This document shows, piece after piece, positions 35,275-46,867 of a stretch of DNA of 64,000 nucleotides. The DNA comes from Puccinia triticina (Eukaryota > Basidiomycota > Pucciniomycetes > Pucciniales > Pucciniaceae). Positions within the stretch are counted from its first letter, which is position 1. Every line of letters starts with the position of its first letter. Below the pieces are notes generated by a model. It was not told the DNA's origin and did not search any database. It saw only the letters and a list, made by a program, of their open reading frames with translations. The DNA is taken from assembly GCF_026914185.1 (NCBI RefSeq), contig NC_070570.1, forward strand, positions 3,162,001-3,226,000, in the 5' to 3' direction. Both the position numbers and the translations under genes were made by a program.

Positions 35275-35308
35275 AGGCTTTCCCTATGCAAAGCCTAAAC
35301 GTGGCTAA
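35275..35308 (+). mobile_element. Possible second Helitron 3' end (hairpin + CTAA)
   Basis: A perfect 7-bp stem AGGCTTT / AAAGCCT with 8-nt loop, then 8 nt, then CTAA followed by T. This fits the hairpin-CTRR-T rule on the plus strand and closes the plus-strand pair OB-fold copy A plus helicase relic. It would then be a smaller Helitron nested inside the minus-strand one. Short AT-rich hairpins occur by chance, so support is modest. Confidence 0.3.
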
Positions 35309-35397
35309 TTGAGCCAGGGAATAACAATGTACAAGCGCCTCAAGGTTTGAACCTGGGTGCAACTATTATATTTACAGGATTTTAATATACCGCAATA

Positions 35398-36295
35398 TTA
35401 ATGGTTATTCAACGGGAGTTTAAGTATGGATACAAGAAGATTTCCACTCTTTGGGGCTTCATTTGCAGTCAAGGGTTTACCATGCAGCTCACTGCTTGAC
35501 GCCAAACACTCTGCCTGAATGTATCTAAACAAATAACCAAACAAGTCAAAGCAAGTTTGAGGACACTTTTGACCATGAATTCTCACCTTTACAACCGCTT
35601 GTCCATTTGCTACGTTGACCCCAGCCAAGTCGCCGTAAAACCAGGCCCGGAGACCAATGTGGTCTGAATTGAGGTCAAACTTCTAACCAACACCTAACGG
35701 TATTATGAAGTCAATAACAAGCTTCGGCATAAGGATCTGGTCAAGGCATTAGCTTGTTGGTCAGTCGGTTTGTTATTAGTATGACTCACGTCAGTCGTGT
35801 GTTCAAGTGTGATGGCGCATACTGGTTCTTTGCCAAGGATATTCAACATCAAAAGTGCGCAAATTGTCCCAACTGCGTTAACCGTCAATGGTGGTTCGTT
35901 GTTGGCATCATTCCAAAATGGACGTTGAGAGATCACTGAAGATGTCAAATTCACTTGTAATGCCCCGTCCTGGCTAATTCCAATGATTGAACCTTTTATG
36001 TTGTACGTCCGCTCGACAAGGGGAATAGCGCCATCAATGAATGCCCGCGCCAAGTCAACGGGAAAAAAATAAGGGCTGGCAGGCGGGCAAGATAATAGCC
36101 AACTGCGGAATGCAGCGGTTTTGCCCATTGGCTCCTGGGGAAAGCTGTGTTATGATTTCAGATAATAGGTTGGCACTGCGTACTTACGGACGTACGCACC
36201 AATTCATCAATATATACGCGGTTGCAAAAATTTACTCTATCGCCCAATGGTGTTTCATTTGAAGTGGTTTGGATGGATCTATTGCTTGAGGCCAT
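35398..36295 (-). CDS. OB-fold-like two-domain protein (copy B)
   Basis: Three exons give an uninterrupted 245-residue protein. Exon 1 is 36295-36188 (MASSNRSIQTT...); intron 36187-36135 is 53 bp (GTAAGT, CCCCAG). Exon 2 is 36134-35790, with domain 1: TYNIKGSIIGISQDGALQVN, then PPLTVNAVGTICALLM and CAITLEHTTD. Intron 35789-35683 is 107 bp (GTGAGT, CTAAT, GGTTAG). Exon 3 is 35682-35398, with domain 2: DHIGLRAWFYGDLAGVNV, ANGQAVVKVRI. All splices are phase 0. The arrangement parallels copies at 32154 and 47906. It is on the same strand as the Helitron Rep/helicase and downstream of it, so it may be cargo or an accessory single-strand DNA-binding factor. Function is inferred from fold-like pattern only. 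It has no in-frame stops, unlike its neighbours. Confidence 0.6.
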
Positions 36296-36389
36296 GATTC
36301 CTGTTGTGGAGATATTCATCTGATTTGGTTTTTGATAAGACTTTTTCGCGGATGATGTTCAAAAAGGATGCAAGGTCTGGAAGTGTCAA

Positions 36390-37090
36390 TTACTGTTGGA
36401 CTTTGCCAACATTATACCTTGCGGTGGCAGGAATGGGAGCCATGACTCTAGGTTTTATGGAGGTGAATGTTGGGGGATTGGCTAGGCCCGAGATCGCCAT
36501 TTGTGGCTGGCTTGATCTCAATGGTTTGCCGGGTTCAAATGTGGTGCGGGGGCGAGCCTCGGAGATTGCCATTTGCAGCTGACTTGGTCTTGATGGTTTG
36601 CCGTGTTTGACTTTGGTGCGTGGGCTAGCTATGGCCACCTTGCGCGTCGCGGACGACTGGGCGGCGTGATCAGGCCTTGACGGGATGTCTGTTTTTGTGC
36701 GGGGAAATATTGGACTGGTTACGGCAAATGCTTGGCGGGTGGTGTCTCCAAGCAGGTAGGCTTGCCAGATCACGGGTGGTTGCCTTTCAATAGGCGGGGG
36801 GTTTGTGCGGAGATGCCGCTCAATTAGATAGGGTAGGGGCACCCGCTGCGGGCAGGCCTGCAGCGGCGGAGCACTTTGTACATGAATTTTGGCGGGGGAT
36901 CATCATTCAAGACGCGGGACAAGTCACCAGTTGCCTTCATAAAGACATCAGCGTGTAGCATCAGGCTCATCACAATGATGGGTAATATTGTATCAATTGC
37001 TGGCCCTATAGCCTTCAGACCAAAAGATAGATTGAAATATACCTCAAACACTCTTAAGTCCAACAACCACAAGTAGATATAAATCATCAA
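36390..37090 (-). CDS. Proline-rich repeat-containing ORF, unknown
   Basis: Two overlapping minus-strand frames. 36842-36390 is rich in Pro/Ser/Arg and contains a repeated segment (GKPSRPSQLQMAIS and GKPLRSSQPQMAIS, about 30 residues apart). 37090-36824 carries an apolar stretch (AIDTILPIIVMSLML) and KFMYKVL near the overlap, where a GT donor could splice the two. It lies between the helicase stop and OB-fold copy B on the same strand. Not recognised; may be Helitron cargo or non-coding. Confidence 0.3.
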
Positions 37091-37427
37091 ATTAACGTCA
37101 ACTTTGTACTTATTGAGGTATCAAACAGCATCAACCTAATGAGTCAATGTCCAAAGAAAACTAACACATCGTGAATGCAGTCTCCCAAAAGGGTGAATCA
37201 CAAGTAAGCCTCTCAACGTCCACCAGGCTATGGTATATAAGTTAGCCCTAGTTGAACGGGGAAAGCTACCTATTTGTCATTGCATTAACTCATTGACCTA
37301 ATGAAAATAAGGGTAATCAGGCTCAGTTCCAAAAGTGATTAATATAACCAAGTCCTCACCGCAATGGCAATTCCGTTGATTAATTGGCAGCTGCATGTCA
37401 TCGACAGGCGCCAAGTTCCTTTTCCTG

Positions 37428-38382
37428 TTAAGCAATGATATTAGCAATGGTTGATTTTGGTGAAGGGTACACAGACCTAATATTATCCATTTTGCCAAAG
37501 ATGTCCTTGTGCACCACGTTGACGATTCCAGCTCTTATTGATGGCTTGACAACCAGCAGATTCTTTACATCAGTCGCTCTCGACACCGCGACGTAAAGTT
37601 GTCCATGAGAGAACATGTCCGTTTCAAGGTATACTCCAACCGTTTTGAGAGTTTGCCCTTGACTCTTATTGACGGACATTGCGTATGCGGGTGCAACCGG
37701 GAATTGGTACCTGAAGAAAGACAATCCGGATCTTGCATTTGACTTATTCTGCAGTTTCACTCTTGGGAGTGTCACCTCTTGACCAGCAAACGGCCCAGAC
37801 ATCAATCTTCCGGCAATGAATCCTATCCCAAAATTGTCAACTACAATTCTCAAACCATCGCAAACACCGTTTCCAATGTCCATATTTCACATGACCACCA
37901 GGGGCATTCCAATTTTTACTTCTATGGTATGCTCCAGGATACCTGAAACCAAAATTTTATTTAATACTTCCTCAGGAAGACTACTCACACTATCCGGATC
38001 GGGTGTGTCAATTGAGGTCATAACTGTGGCATCACCGGGTAGTACTGCAAGGATTTGATCGTTTAAAATCTTGACGTCTCGATTGAGTGGCGCAGGGATG
38101 CAGCGCTTGTTGAGATAGTTGACCGTGGATTGTTGTCCAATGATCGTGTTTGCCGCCAAGTCTTTGTAGACAAAATCTATCAAACGTTTTTGCATCTGAA
38201 TGTTAGATTCAAACAACTCAAGGGGTATATTCTTAAGGTTTATGATGCCAAAATCAGAATCCTGCAATTTTCCTTCTCCAAGCTGTAAAAGGTCTTGGGA
38301 AAATGCAATGTTTGCGGATGAATCCTCTTCTGCTATAGCTGATGCAAGTCGCATATTGACCGTAAGTTTGAGCTGGCTGATT
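37428..38382 (-). pseudogene. Helitron helicase, C-terminal half
   Basis: Continuation of the Pif1-type superfamily 1 helicase after the copia insertion. Visible in order: SQLKLTVNMRLASAIAEED, DLLQLGEGKLQDSDFG, FVYKDLAANT, YLNKRCIPAPLNRDV, IEVKIGMPLVVM, then FRYQFPVAPAYAMSVNKSQGQTL (motif V) and FSHGQLYVAVSRATD (motif VI). One TGA at 37887-37889 sits where the family has Arg in PVVM-R-NMDIGNG, a CGA-to-TGA change. The frame ends at 37428. Together with 43708-47545 it once formed the RepHel protein that nicks and unwinds DNA during rolling-circle transposition. Confidence 0.9.
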
Positions 38383-38672
38383 TGTTGAGCTTGGCTCATC
38401 TTGTTGTCTGCTTTGATCTTCTTTCCTCTCTGTTCATCACCTATCACACACTTGTTACCGGTTTCACAGTTCATCACTCGACTACATAACCTGAGGCAGC
38501 AGACAGTGGAAAGGCTTTCTTCATCCTTTCCAACACACTCACCATCTCGTGTCTGCTGCTTCAGGTCAGTTCTCTCTTTCTCTTCCTTTTTCCTTTTTCA
38601 TATGAAATACATCATCCTTTCCAACACACTCACCATCTCGTGTCTGCTGCTTCAGTATTATATATTTCATCA
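38383..38672 (+). repeat. Copia-2 left LTR
   Basis: 290 bp, TGTTGAGC...TTTCATCA. Contains a direct duplication of a ~45-bp segment (from CATCCTTTCCAACACACTCA to GTCTGCTGCTTCAG), the first copy ending CTTCAG followed by GTCAGT, which resembles a splice donor, and the second ending in CTTCAG. Confidence 0.97.
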
Positions 38673-38779
38673 GGTTATGAGTCCCAGTTGCTCTTCCTAG
38701 TAAAGCGCAACATCCAGCACGTAAAACACTCGGACAAAAGTGTGTTCACCTCAACCAAAGGATCACCCAAACACTCGCA

Positions 38780-41700
38780 ATGGCAGACGCCGCCGTTCAA
38801 GACAGCCCGGACAGCTCATCGTCCCTGAAGGTCGCCGGAATCCCGCAACTCAGCGCTCCGGATCCTTCCTCCAACTACCTCAACTGGAGTTTTGTGGTAA
38901 CCGTTCACCTCGGCTCCCTCGGACTCTCCTACCTTCTCCAACCGGTCAAACCCGAGGAACGACCAGCCAGGTGGGCAAGAGACAACGCCGATGTCTGTTC
39001 ATTCATCGCTCGAAGTGTCCATCAAGACAATCTTTGACTCATTAGAGCCTTTCCCGAGGATGCGAAGGCTATGTGGGATGCTCTGCAGGAAACTCACCTT
39101 GACTCAACAGCTGGTGGTCCCATCTACTGGCTCCGCAGGCTAGTCACCACTCGTATGACCGGTGATGATGTTGAAACCCACATCAAGGAAATGGCTCTCA
39201 GCGCCGAGAAACTAAACTCCTTAATCACTGCCGACAAACCCCTCACTACCGATGACATTCACGCCGCCTCGCTTCTCGGTTCCCTCCCGGTAGATTGGCT
39301 CCACTGTGTTTCGTCCATGCTGAAAGAGGACTCAGTCACTTCAGCTCGCATCGTGGCGGCACTCAAAGCTGAAGCTCTCCGTTGCAAATCTCGTATCAAG
39401 GAGGATCTGTCTATCTCTGCTGCAAGGGCATCCCCTTCCACCGGAGGAAGATCTCGTCTACCCTTCAACGACTCACTCTTCTGCTCATTCTGCCGTATCA
39501 AAGGCCACAAACTATTGGTCTGTAAGAGCGCGGCCAAAGTCTTGGGTGATCATCAACGCGGCCGCAGGTCGAACACCAAACCAGGCCGTCGCTCTGACTC
39601 CGATAAAGGCTCCTCCGTCAACAATCAAGACAAATTACGCTCCACCTCTGGACGCAACCACCCAACACCCAAGCCGGCCGCCAAGGCTGGTCTCACCTCC
39701 GTCGTTGAACTCGGCAGCGACTCATCCTACGAGTCGGACCGCTCCGACTCTGAATACGCCAGTGCTGTGTCCGGACTTGTCGTTCCAACCACGGCTCTTC
39801 AGGTGTTGGTCAATGCCAACATCGACTCCGGCTGCTCCATGAGTATGACCCCGTATGCTGAGGACGTCTCTCACATCAAAGCTACCTCCACTCCAGTCCG
39901 CCTTGCCGACAACTTGGTCGTCTCAGCAACCCACAAGGGGTATTCAACCCTCCCTCTGGACATCACCAAGTCCGTCAAAACCCTCGTGGTTCCCGATTTG
40001 CACAAACCGCTCCTCTCCGTCGCGGGCATGGTCGATGCTTCTCTCCGAGTCGTGTTCACCCCGGACTCCTGCGAAATCTACGACGTAAAAGACTTCAAAG
40101 TCTTGGGCTCCATTGTCGGGCAGGGATACAGAAAAGGGAACCTTTTCTACCTTCCCTCGGCGGAGGTGACGTCCAATTCCGCCTCCCTGGTTCCCGGACA
40201 ACTGGCTGATAATTCTCTTTTCGGGTATCACCAACGCCTATCTCACATAGGTCTGAAATCCCTGCGTCGATTTCTCAAACTACACCACATCAAGCCAACG
40301 TCAATGAATGAGGTCGATTTTTGCAAATGTCCGGTATGCATACAATTAAAGATGCACAGATTGCCCTTCACTTCCCGTTCTCCCTATTGCTCCAAAGTCC
40401 CCGGAGAGCTCATCCACTCCGATGTGGGCTCGTTCGAAATCACATCCCGCGAGGGATATAAATATTTTGTTACATTCATAGATGATTTTTCAAAGTCTCT
40501 TTCCGTCACGCCACTGAAATGCAAAAGCGACGTTTTTCGCTGTTTCAAACTTTTCAAATCTTCCTTTGAAAAGGATGGCCGCTTTACCATTCGCGCGTTA
40601 CGGTCAGATAATGGCGGAGAGTATCTCTCCAAGGCCTTTGAAAATTTCCTTCTTGATTCGGGCATCACTCATTCTCCGGGTCCACCTCACTCTCCCGAGC
40701 TCAATGGTGTTGCGGAGCGGACAAACAGGACCATAGGCAACCTAATCCGGTGCCTTTTAATCAGCTCCAAACTACCAAAATCTTTCTGGGTGGATGCTCT
40801 CCGTCACATTCTTTACTCCATCAACTCCATCCCCTTCTCCACCCCTACTGGTTTCCATTCACCTCAATCTCTTCTTGGTCAGGACTCAGTAGTTATTGAC
40901 TCCCTGCATCCTTTTGGCTGTTTGACGTGGTATAAGGTTCCCAAAGCAAATCGTAAGAAACTCGACCCAAAGGCCCGTGTGGCTCTGCTTCTCTCATATC
41001 TTTTGGACGGAAACGGTTACCTTGTATGGGATTTGGAACGGCGTCAGGCGGTCAAAACCCGTGATGTGTTATTCAACGACTCCACCTTCCCATACGACTT
41101 TTGCAAGGTGGGGCCATCTCCAACGGTCACGATTGAACTACCCTGGCCGTCCTCTGAAGCTCGCGCTCCAATGCCGACACCTGTTTCATCTCCAGTCCCT
41201 GTTTCTCCTCCAGCGGCCCCCGCCGCCGCTGTTCTACCCACCTCATCCATCCTCGAATCGCCACCCCTGGACATACCTCTCCAGCCCCGTTTTGATTGAC
41301 GGCTAACGGCCTCCATACACGCGCCACTGAACAGACTGCGTGACCGGACCCCGTCACCCGAGTTATCTTCTACTGACTCAGTTTCATCTGACGGTAAGTC
41401 TGCCCTTTCGCCGGTCCAGCTCCCATTGCCCTTTCTTCGCCCTGCTTCCCCTCCGTCCCTTCTACCATCCCCTCCGCTTCTTCCCGCCGCACGAGCTCCT
41501 CCTGAGGTCATCCCAACCCCTTCATCTCACAGGTCTCCCTCTCCGGCGGTACCTCCTGCTCCTCTGACCGCAATGACGCCTCCTCGAGTCCCTCCAACTC
41601 AGTCAAACCTCCCACCCTCACCACTCCCGGCCCCGGTGCCGTTGAGAAGTCTTTCCCCGCCGCCGATTGGCCCTGCCTCCGTTCCCCTTCCTCCATCTCC

Positions 41701-43345
41701 CCCTTCATTACCGTCTCCGCCGCCAGTCAGACGTTCCAATTGTTCTCGACAGGCTCTGGATTGTTACGGACACTGGTCCAAATCAACATCGGCTCCGAGC
41801 AACGTTGACACACCCAAAACCTGGTGTCAGCTCCAACGTTCTCCGGATAAAGATAAATGGATGAAAGCCGCAAATGAGGAGTTTTCCTCACTCCTGGGGA
41901 TGGAAACATGGAAATTGGTCCCGCGACCGGAAAAACACCGCATCATTAAATTGAAGTGGGTCTTTAAAGTCAAACGCCGGCCGGACAAGACCATTCAGAA
42001 ACTGAAAGCTCGCCTCGTCGCCATGGGCTATTCTCAGATTCGTGGCCTTGACTACAATGAAGTATTCTCTCCTACTCTTCGCATGGAAACCTTTCGTCTC
42101 ATTTGCAGTCTTCTAGCTGGGCGTCGCTGGAAAGGACGTCAGGTGGATTTCAAAACTGCATTTCTCAACGGTCATCTCGACGAACCGATTTACATGGAGC
42201 AACCTGTTGGCTTTGAAGACTCGGCGCATCCTGATTATGTGTGTGAAGTTACGCGGTCTTTGTACGGACTAAAACAGTCCCCCCGTCAGTGGAATCAAGA
42301 GCTGCATTCGGCTCTCCTCGATCTTGGAATGGAACAGTCCAAGTATGATCCCACTCTATACTTTCGCCTTGTCTCCGAGAAACTTGTTTGCGCCGTAACG
42401 GTGCACGTTGACGATCTCACGGTGGTGGGTGAACCTGCTCAGGTTGATGGGCTCATAAAATCCCTGGGTTCACGCTTTCAGATCGGTGCCAACGAGGATT
42501 TACATCATTTCCTGTCAATCAAGATCACACGGGATGTTGAAAATCGCCTTCTGTATCTATCTCAAGCACATTACATTGACAATGTTGTCTCTCGCTTCCT
42601 GCCCAACGGTTCAACTCCGACATCTACTCCCACCAATTCCTCTTTCAAAGACCTGCGCAAACGCAAACCCAGTGATCCTGCCTCCTCAGGACCCTATAAT
42701 CAACTAATTGGCTCGCTGCTCTGGGTTGCTCAATGTACGAGGCCCAATATCTCTTTTGCCGTGAATCGACTTTCCCAGTTTCTCAAAGATCCCTCCGATG
42801 ATCACTGGCTGGCAGCAATCCGCATACTCCACTACCTTTCCACCACCAAAAACCTTTGACTTCGCCTCGGCGGCTCGATGGTTTTCAGTGGTTTCTCCGA
42901 CTCAGACTGGGCCGAGGATCGCGAGGATCGCCGATCTACCTCAGCATACACATACCGCCTCGGTGAGGGGTCTGTCTTGTGGAAATCGCGCAAACAAGCA
43001 ACCGTGTCTCTGTCAAGCACCGAGGCTGAATATAAGGCACTCTCTGACTCATGCAAAGAGGGCCTATGGTTTCGAAACGTCCTCACCGAATTACGTCTAC
43101 GTCCTAAACACGCCATTCCGCTTCACTTCAATAACGAGGGTGCTGAGGCTCTTGCAAACAATCCCAAACATCACTCAAGAACCAAACACATCGATGCGCG
43201 TTATCACTTCGTACGGGAATGTGTAAAGGACTCAAAGATACAGATTCTTCACGTCTCCACACGAGCCATGCTCGCCAACATGTTAACTAAGCCGCTCCCT
43301 CGAATACTCCTCGAAAAACACCGTCTTATGTTTGGGATAGTCTAG
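38780..43345 (+). pseudogene. Copia-2 gag-pol polyprotein, three TGA stops in one frame
   Basis: A single reading frame from ATG 38780 to TAG at about 43345, broken only by TGA at 39035, 41297 and 42857. Gag: NWSFVVTVHL and CCHC knuckle CSFCRIKGHKLLVC (39481-39525). Protease IDSGCSMSM (39820). Integrase: zinc region with HQRLSHIG and CPVCIQLK, core IHSDVGSFE, LRSDNGGEYLS and HSPELNGVAERTNR. RT: LKARLVAMGYSQ, VDFKTAFLNG and TVHVDDLTVVG (42400). RNase H: SDSDWAEDREDRRST, SSTEAEYKALS, and FNNEGAEALA at 43129 where Asp is expected in place of the first Asn. TKHIDARYHFVRE ends the domain. A proline-rich linker (41.1-41.7 kb) separates IN and RT. All three stops read TTGAC, consistent with CGA codons mutated at CpG. 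Confidence 0.93.
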
Positions 43346-43417
43346 ATTTTTTTTCTCATGTTTTCCTTCATTTCTTTTCTGGTTATGTTCATCTCTCAGA
43401 TTCTCAGCAAGGGGGGG

Positions 43418-43707
43418 TGTTGAGCTTGGCTCATCTTGTTGTCTGCTTTGATCTTCTTTCCTCTCTGTTCATCACCTATCACACACTTGTTACCGGTTTC
43501 ACAGTTCATCACTCGACTACATAACCTGAGGCAGCAGACAGTGGAAAGGCTTTCTTCATCCTTTCCAACACACTCACCATCTCGTGTCTGCTGCTTCAGG
43601 TCAGTTCTCTCTTTCTCTTCCTTTTTCCTTTTTCATATGAAATACATCATCCTTTCCAACACACTCACCATCTCGTGTCTGCTGCTTCAGTCTTATATAT
43701 TTCATCA
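43418..43707 (+). repeat. Copia-2 right LTR
   Basis: 290 bp, identical to the left LTR except A to C in the TTCAGT(A/C)TTATA segment near the end (43692). Preceded by a G7 polypurine tract. Confidence 0.97.
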
Positions 43708-44872
43708 TGATTGAATTCCACATTGGAAGCGACTTGATTGTTGAGCAATGGGATGGTGGGAATTGGTTATATTTGACAACAGGCAAGATTTGCCAAAAAT
43801 CGCCGGAAAATACCACAATTTTACCGTCAAAGTCTAGTTTGGATTTGCAAATCCTCTTCAACGTTACGTTTACGGCTTCTATTGAATTTTTGTGTATAGT
43901 CACAATTTTGTCCCACATGATGAGTTGTACATCTCGTAGAGTTCTTGCTAATGCCGTATCAGAATCAATAGGAAATTCACCTCCAACTTCTGCCTCAATT
44001 GGAATCTTAAAAGCTGAATGAGCGGTTTGTCCCCCTTTTAGTAATAAGGCGGCGACACCTGAAGAGGTCACAACAACTTTTGAAATGTTTTTGAGGGAAG
44101 CGTAGTCAACAAGTGTGTTGAGGAGAAATGTTTTCCCCGTCCCGCCAGGACCGTCAAGATAAAAGAGAGAAGATTTATTTTGTTCAAGCGCGCGGGTTAT
44201 CTTGAAATAGAACCCTTCTTGTTTCCTGTTGAAGGACTTGACGTTTGACTGAATCTGTTGTGCTATTTTGCTTGGATCTTCTCGATTTTCAGTAACCGCT
44301 TCCATTGTTGCGAGTAAGGCATGTTCAGTTGGAGTAGGCCCGATACCACAAGCTTCCAATGTTCTTCCCATCCCTTGAAATAAGTCTTTGAGACGGAACA
44401 AAGCCATAACTCGCCGCTCAATATCATTAAGGGCAGTACTGTTGCGTTTTTTCATATCCCTGCGTGAACAGTCATCGGTGAAAGATAAGTAGTGATTATC
44501 GAATAGGTCGCAAGGAGCAGACAGGGGTGAGTGTACGCAAATCATGGCAAACATTTGCGTAAGCTGAAATCCTGTTCTCACGAATGAAGCTTTGGTTAAT
44601 GATTCATTGTACAGAAAGTCATTGACAAGAAGCCCGAGATCATTGCACGCAGTCTGGTAATCCGTGCAGAGTTTGCCATTGAGTGTACGCAAATCCTGGT
44701 GAGAGGTGACGCCTTTGCGGTTCAGCAGCAGAACTCGGAGATAAAAGTTTTTGCCAGCAAGGTAAGAAACTGAAAAGATACGCCCAACGCAATCCAACTT
44801 TGATTTACGGGGAAGCCATAGCTTTTTTGCCTTATTCCAGGAGAAATAGGTTGGTATATCTTTGTAGAACAA
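43708..44872 (-). pseudogene. Helitron helicase, N-terminal half
   Basis: Minus strand. IPTYFSWNKAKKLWLPRK, VGRIFSVSYLAGKNFYLRVL and HQDLRTLNGKLCTDYQTAC form the conserved linker between Rep and helicase. Helicase motifs follow: Walker A FYLDGPGGTGKTFLLN (about 44150), VTSSGVAALLLKGGQTAHS (motif Ia), DVQLIMWDKIVTIHK (Walker B, 43907-43909 encodes Lys where Glu is expected) and KIVVFSGDFWQILPVV (motif III). The frame runs into the copia-2 right LTR after PMWNSI. Walker B Glu is needed for ATP hydrolysis, so this copy was probably inactive irrespective of the insertion. Confidence 0.92.
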
Positions 44873-44875
44873 GGC

Positions 44876-46867
44876 TCAAGCGTGGACACCATCTGCGCCA
44901 ATAGCATCATCTACGTACAGTTGATAAAAACCGGTGAGTGTGGTCATGTTGGCGCGTCCTGTGTTAATTCGTTTTTCTAACCCTTCTTGACCGCTAAAAT
45001 AGACTAACTGTTCACCCTTGTTGTGGATGTTAAGCCGGGTAACGGCGGGCAAGCGGTCAGACAAGGGAAACTTGAATATTTGCCACGCAGCTGGTAAATC
45101 AACAGGACATAAGCTGACAAGTTAGGAACATGTTTGTTCAATGTGGAACTGCTAACCTTCAACGGGACTAACATATCTTCCCTCGACAAATGACTTCACT
45201 TCATCTTCTCCATCAATACATAGCGATAGGCGATCGTGTCCTTTAGTTATATACTTGTAAAGATATTTGATTGCTGTAGTACTAACAGGTACTTCAACAT
45301 TTATGTGACATTCAAACATACGGGTCAGACAAGGACTATACAGTACCACATTTCCATTTTTGAATGTAGTGGTGTGTTTCTTGACGATTCGTCTGTCATT
45401 GCGGCGCTTCTATACGGGGTAAGTGCCCTCAACGTTAACAGTCCTATCGGTAAATGGTTTTGGGAACCCGTATTTGAAGGTTTTTCTGTTCCAGCATGGC
45501 CGGCCGAGACAGGGCCCATGAAGCATGAATTCGCTGGCAAGAGCAAACAGAACTGGTGACCTGATTGGATCGGGCAATTCAGCTGTTACAATCCTGTCTA
45601 TTTCCTCGGGTGTTACTGGCTTATTGTTTTCATCCAGAGTCAACATCAAATGTAGATGAGGTAAACCCCGTTTTTGAAACTCAACAGTATAGATGTACGC
45701 AACAATGCGACAGTAGCGTTCCATCTTGACCAGTTCGATAATCAAATCTTTCATCTTTAAATAGAAAACTCGAGCAACAACTGTTGGGTGATCATATGAT
45801 TATTCATTTTCCCCAATTTCCTAGACTATTTCCCACCAATTAGGGTTTGCCGTCATAGTGATAAATAAAGATGGTGGTCCGAATTGTCTGCATAACGCCA
45901 TTGAATTGTGGTAGAGTTGCTGCATACACCTCGGGCTTCCTATGAATGTTGATGGAAGTATCACCCGGCGGCCAGTGATTTCTGATTGATTTTTGAGAGA
46001 GTTGAAGAGTTGGTTGTATTGATTGACCTTCAACTTTTCTTGATTACTTGAGATAAATTGCAAACGCTGTCTTTCAATGCAAACGTACATATCAACAAGT
46101 ATTTCTTGGAATAACAAGCGTCCTGCAAGGATCGCTGAGAATCGCTTAAGTCTCTGGAACATCAAGTAGGCAAACCATTTGAGAGAACCGACTTTCCTGT
46201 TTTGGACTGATTAACAATATGTGTAAGTGTTTGAATTAAACAGGAATAATCATTGTTAAAACATACCACGACCCATATGAGCCCTGTAGAGGTTATCCCA
46301 TTGCTGCTCTCCGTGCATAAATAATATTGGGTACCTCAATGGGAAGTAGGTGGAGTGGGAGTCTGAGATCAAGTCTAACCCAGCATCTCGTCGATGGAGA
46401 AGGATTTGTTGTTCTTGAATGATGTCCCCCTTGCCCTCCACTACAACAGCGACTTCATCACTTGTAGGACAACTGTATCTTTTGGGATCCGCACCGGGTG
46501 TTGGGACGCCTTGAAGTTTCAAAGTTTTAGCGTTTGAGTCTTTCAGAATGTTGAGGGCAGGCCGGAATTGTTGAGCATACGGGTTGATCCAAGACATCAG
46601 TGAAATTAATTCAAGTATTACCCCTTGCTTCATTTTTGAACCAGCCCCTTGGTCACTGGCCTTCCCGCGCGCTTTTGCGATTCTATAATTTGCCTCTTCA
46701 ACTCCTTTGTTACCAACGACATAGATTTGAGCAAATCCTGGGTTGTTGGTCAGGGGTTCAATTGATGCTATCCTATGGGTGATTCCTCCGGAGACCTTGA
46801 AAACTTTGACACCCATTGGGCCATCAACGGATCTGTTGATATTTTCACCCAGTGACGTGAAGGACAT
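44876..46867 (-). pseudogene. Helitron Rep (HUH endonuclease) region
   Basis: Minus strand, with introns. NNAMSFTSLGENINRSV begins at 46876-46867; TYFPLRYPILFMHGEQQW closes the first exon. A 59-bp intron (about 46253-46195; GTATGT...ATCAG) joins to VGSLKWFAYLMFQRLKRF in frame. Then GRRVILPSTFIGSPRCMQQ and LFITMTANPNWWEIV. The HUH motif is FQKRGLPHLHLML (about 45655). The two-tyrosine site is AIKYLYKYITKGHD (about 45255). A 66-bp intron (45156-45091; GTTAGC, CTAAC, ACCAG) joins SPVE-A to AWQIFKFPLSDRLPAV in frame. Stops: TAG and TAA near 45800-45821, TAG at 45410, TGA at 44876. Rep nicks and rejoins DNA at Helitron ends; the catalytic His and Tyr residues are still present here. Confidence 0.88.

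Larger units (their letters stand above)
38383..43707 (+). mobile_element. Young Ty1/copia element (copia-2), complete with TSD
   Basis: 5325 bp, bounded by two 290-bp LTRs that differ at one position, flanked by TGATT at 38378-38382 and 43708-43712. The polypurine tract AGCAAGGGGGGG precedes the right LTR. A primer-site candidate GGTTATGAGTCCC follows the left LTR directly. Inserted inside the Helitron helicase; removing it and one TGATT restores the helicase frame. Orientation is opposite to the Helitron. Confidence 0.97.

Noticed and set aside
35250..35296. Minus-strand reading of the 35.27 kb hairpin as a Helitron end with CTGG
   Set aside because: The base after CTGG is C, not T; the plus-strand reading with CTAA-T fits better.
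38383..38477. Helicase frame appearing to start with ATG inside the copia LTR
   Set aside because: The first ~31 codons come from the LTR; the true helicase continues on the far side of the insertion.
41044..41511. Glycine/arginine-rich minus-strand frame
   Set aside because: Antisense of the proline-rich copia linker.
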